From positions 102,076-166,075 of the forward strand of contig CAVPNW010000009.1 in assembly GCA_963706875.1 (NCBI GenBank): a stretch of DNA of 64,000 nucleotides. Direction: 5' to 3'. A model generated the notes under the pieces. That model did not search any database, was not told the DNA's origin, and saw only the letters and a list, made by a program, of their open reading frames with translations. Within the stretch, counting starts at the first letter, position 1. Every line of letters starts with the position of its first letter. This DNA is from Prado023 sp963706875. Its GTDB lineage: Bacteria; Actinomycetota; Actinomycetes; S36-B12; CAIYMF01. Of this stretch, positions 63,214 to 64,000 are shown in pieces. A program made the position numbers and the translations under genes.

Positions 63214-64000
63214 GTGCGTGGTGGGCAGGAGGATCTCTCCCGGTTCGCGTGGTTGTCGATCGCCACCGGGATCGTGGTGTTCGGCCTCAAGTTGCTGGCC
63301 TACTTCCTGACCGGCTCGGTGGGTTTGCTCTCCGATGCCCTGGAGTCGACGGTGAACATCGTCGCCGCGGTGGTCGCCCTGGTGGCCCTGAAGGCGGTCG
63401 CGAGGCCTGGCACTGAGCGGCATCACTTCGGGCTGAGCAAGGCGGAGTACTTCTCAGCCCTGTTCGAGGGCCTGATGATCCTGATCGCCGCCGGGCTGAT
63501 CATGTTCACCGCTATCCCGCGTTTCCTGGACCCGCAGCCGTTGGAGGACCTCGGGATCGGCCTCATGGTCTCGGGCCTGGCGTCGGCGCTGAACTTCGCC
63601 GTCGCCACGATCCTGATGCGCGCCGGGCTCAAACACCGCTCGATCGTGCTGCAGGCGGACTCCAAGCACCTGATGACCGACGTGTGGACCTCCGGTGGTG
63701 TCATCGTGGCGGTGCTGCTGGTGGGTTGGACCGGGTGGCTGCGCCTGGACCCGCTGATCGCCATGGCGGTCGCGCTGAACATCGTGTTCGCGGGGCTGAA
63801 GCTGATCGGCAGTTCGGCGATGGGGTTGCTGGACGCGTCCCTGCCCGCGGAGGAGAACGCGTTGATCGTCGCGGTGTTGCGCCGTCATCAGTCCGAGACG
63901 GTTCGGTTCCACGCGCTGCAGACCCGGGAGTCCGGGCGGCAGCGGTTCGTGTCGATGCACGTGCTGGTACCCGGGGCGTGGTCGGTGCACCAGGGTCATG
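63214..64000 (+). CDS. Cation diffusion facilitator (CDF) metal exporter, 3' end outside window
   Basis: 262 residues visible from GTG at 63214. The first metal-site helix is GSVGLLSDALESTVNIVAAV (S-D-x-x-x-S), the His-rich cytosolic stretch is short (GTERHHFGLSKAEYFSALFE), and the second site is LQADSKHLMTDVWTSGGVIV (H-x3-D). Six helices, then the start of the C-terminal cytosolic metallochaperone-like domain (ETVRFHALQTRESGRQRFVS). It exports Zn2+, Fe2+ or similar ions using the proton gradient. Confidence 0.92.
   Translation, partial: MRGGQEDLSRFAWLSIATGIVVFGLKLLAYFLTGSVGLLSDALESTVNIVAAVVALVALKAVARPGTERHHFGLSKAEYFSALFEGLMILIAAGLIMFTAIPRFLDPQPLEDLGIGLMVSGLASALNFAVATILMRAGLKHRSIVLQADSKHLMTDVWTSGGVIVAVLLVGWTGWLRLDPLIAMAVALNIVFAGLKLIGSSAMGLLDASLPAEENALIVAVLRRHQSETVRFHALQTRESGRQRFVSMHVLVPGAWSVHQGH

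Overview
The window is high-GC DNA from an actinomycete-type bacterium. The gene repertoire supports this: a wax-ester synthase/diacylglycerol acyltransferase, an F420-type NADP oxidoreductase, PspC, DUF2510 and DUF4239 membrane proteins, and frequent GTG starts. No rRNA, tRNA or CRISPR array was seen, and I cannot assign a genus. Genes lie on both strands in short blocks separated by unusually long, debris-filled intergenic DNA.

Layout. 0-5 kb: membrane proteins, a lipoprotein, and broken LamG and VIT gene pieces. 5-10 kb: a 1165-residue propeller/zinc-metalloprotease protein. 10-13 kb: a CPBP protease and an amidase. 13-24 kb: a defence/toxin-antitoxin stretch with AbiEi-AbiEii, an XRE repressor with its operator, an MNT antitoxin beside a broken HEPN toxin, a truncated IS256 transposase, a hydrolase-WS/DGAT lipid pair, and an Xre-RES pair. 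24-31 kb: VIT transporter, DUF2231, a frameshifted DUF2510 protein, a TetR/MFS efflux pair with a clear operator, a methyltransferase and a secreted cytochrome b5. 31-37 kb: ISL3 debris and secreted propeller and HAF-repeat proteins. 37-45 kb: a redox cluster (two aldo/keto reductases, TetR, F420-type reductase, SDR), then unknown small proteins and a PGM1-like ATP-grasp ligase. 45-51 kb: PspC operon, small proteins, rhodanese, SRPBCC protein. 51-56 kb: two GGDEF proteins with a membrane partner. 56-58.7 kb: hairpin-rich non-coding DNA. 58.7-64 kb: L,D-transpeptidase (frameshifted), small proteins and a cation-diffusion facilitator running off the window end.

The most striking structure is an interspersed repeat of about 105-115 bp present about 12 times. 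Every copy is intergenic and every copy is in the same orientation, although the genes face both ways. It ends in a direct repeat of GTAGCCCA and contains small hairpins, one a CCCG-GGAA-CGGG tetraloop stem. Copies lie beside gene wreckage (LamG, IS256, ISL3, VIT) and bracket blocks such as the Xre-RES pair. A second small repeat set (a GACCCCGG/CCGGGGTC hairpin and a partner element) links the 4 kb and 57-58 kb non-coding regions.

At least six genes are interrupted by small indels, several at mononucleotide or dinucleotide runs. This could mean decay, phase variation or assembly error; the sequence alone cannot decide.
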